Source: JALEFZ01 sp964564415
Lineage (GTDB): Bacteria > Bacteroidota > Bacteroidia > J057
Direction of reading: 5' to 3'
Length of the DNA stretch: 64,000 nucleotides
Assembly: GCA_964564415.1 (NCBI GenBank)
Contig: CAZMAV010000005.1
Span: 1-64,000, forward strand
Positions 63,795 to 64,000 of the stretch are shown here, one piece after another; the first letter of the stretch is position 1; every line of letters starts with the position of its first letter. A model generated the notes under the pieces. That model worked only from the letters and a program-made list of their open reading frames with translations, ran no database searches and was not told the DNA's origin. Position numbers and translations under genes: made by a program.

Positions 63795-64000
63795 CTAAGC
63801 CGCACTCATTCGCCGCACATTTATAGGACGGATAGCTTCATCAAAAATTTTGAGAAACACCTGTTCATCGGCTTCTTCCAGACAGCCCTTAAGTCCGGTG
63901 TAGAATATCCCATCCCTGCTGATTTTGGGGGCCTCCATGCCATCAGCAGTCAAAAAGCCTCCATGGACCAGGGGAGGATGAATACAGACCTCCCCCTTTC
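63795..64000 (-). CDS. Incomplete gene, possibly an adenylate-forming (ANL) family C-terminus
   Basis: The last 67 codons of a gene that continues past the right edge, ending at TAG 63795-63797. The visible text GEVCIHPPLVHGGF, SRDGIFYTGLKGCLEEADEQ, VFLKIFDEAIRPINVRRMSA resembles the region before and at the A8 motif of ANL enzymes (normally GE-(I/V)-C, DGWFxTGDxGxxDE, and FxI). In the usual motif TGD is followed by G; here it is TGLKG, so the Asp that binds the ribose would be missing. It also stops soon after, so the usual C-terminal domain is short. Family uncertain; sequence to the right of the window is needed. Confidence 0.35.
   Translation of the reverse strand, partial: KGEVCIHPPLVHGGFLTADGMEAPKISRDGIFYTGLKGCLEEADEQVFLKIFDEAIRPINVRRMSAA

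Overview
The window looks like a chromosomal contig of a Bacteroidota bacterium, most in keeping with the Saprospiria/Lewinella-type lineages, although the class is an inference. The evidence is type IX secretion (T9SS) sorting domains, a Bat (aerotolerance) operon, FucP- and SSS-type transporters, the gene order mutL-rhomboid-rhomboid-EEP hydrolase, and signal peptides that almost all leave Gln at mature position +1 (the Bacteroidetes Q-rule). A glutaminyl-cyclase lipoprotein that would cyclise such termini is encoded at 54081-55067.

Layout. 1-80 is an array of eight 10-bp tandem repeats. 144-7000 holds a TPR/AAA+ cluster, an M28 peptidase and several broken genes: a TPR-AAA+ ATPase with a frameshift and an in-frame TAG, an S8 subtilase remnant without a catalytic domain, and an M57-like HEIGH metalloprotease broken by two short tandem duplications. 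7542-29544 is a ~22-kb surface-protein locus on the minus strand. It encodes a 4080-residue FG-GAP/FN3 T9SS protein, a giant repetitive fibre protein with a C-terminal S74 (intramolecular chaperone) domain, a small T9SS protein and two other exported proteins. The fibre gene carries two 100-N assembly gaps that fall inside 105-bp tandem repeats.

30092-40489 is mostly metabolism and transport: a lipoprotein facing thrC, MFS and SSS transporters, a phosphonatase-like HAD hydrolase, then an aldo/keto reductase - SsuD-like monooxygenase - SSS symporter operon that ends in a mobA-like gene with two in-frame TAG codons. 40574-43322 is a decayed patch beside a tRNA-Asp gene: a DUF3843-like pseudogene (two frameshifts, two TAA codons), a gene fragment, and an internally deleted IS4-family element with 20-bp terminal inverted repeats. 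43433-50599 is the Bat operon, without MoxR or DUF58 genes next to it and with a four-helix-bundle gene inserted. 50699-64000 is ordinary chromosome: a TPR protein, an ECF sigma factor - glycosyltransferase - glutaminyl cyclase operon, a GH16 glucanase with T9SS signal, cysS, and mutL - rhomboid - pseudo-rhomboid - EEP hydrolase. A truncated gene lies at the right edge.

The main themes are (i) large repetitive exported proteins and the secretion and maturation chemistry around them, and (ii) an unusual density of recently broken genes whose reading frames are still easy to reconstruct, beside very long genes that are intact. I did not find a convincing wholly new defence or biosynthetic system.
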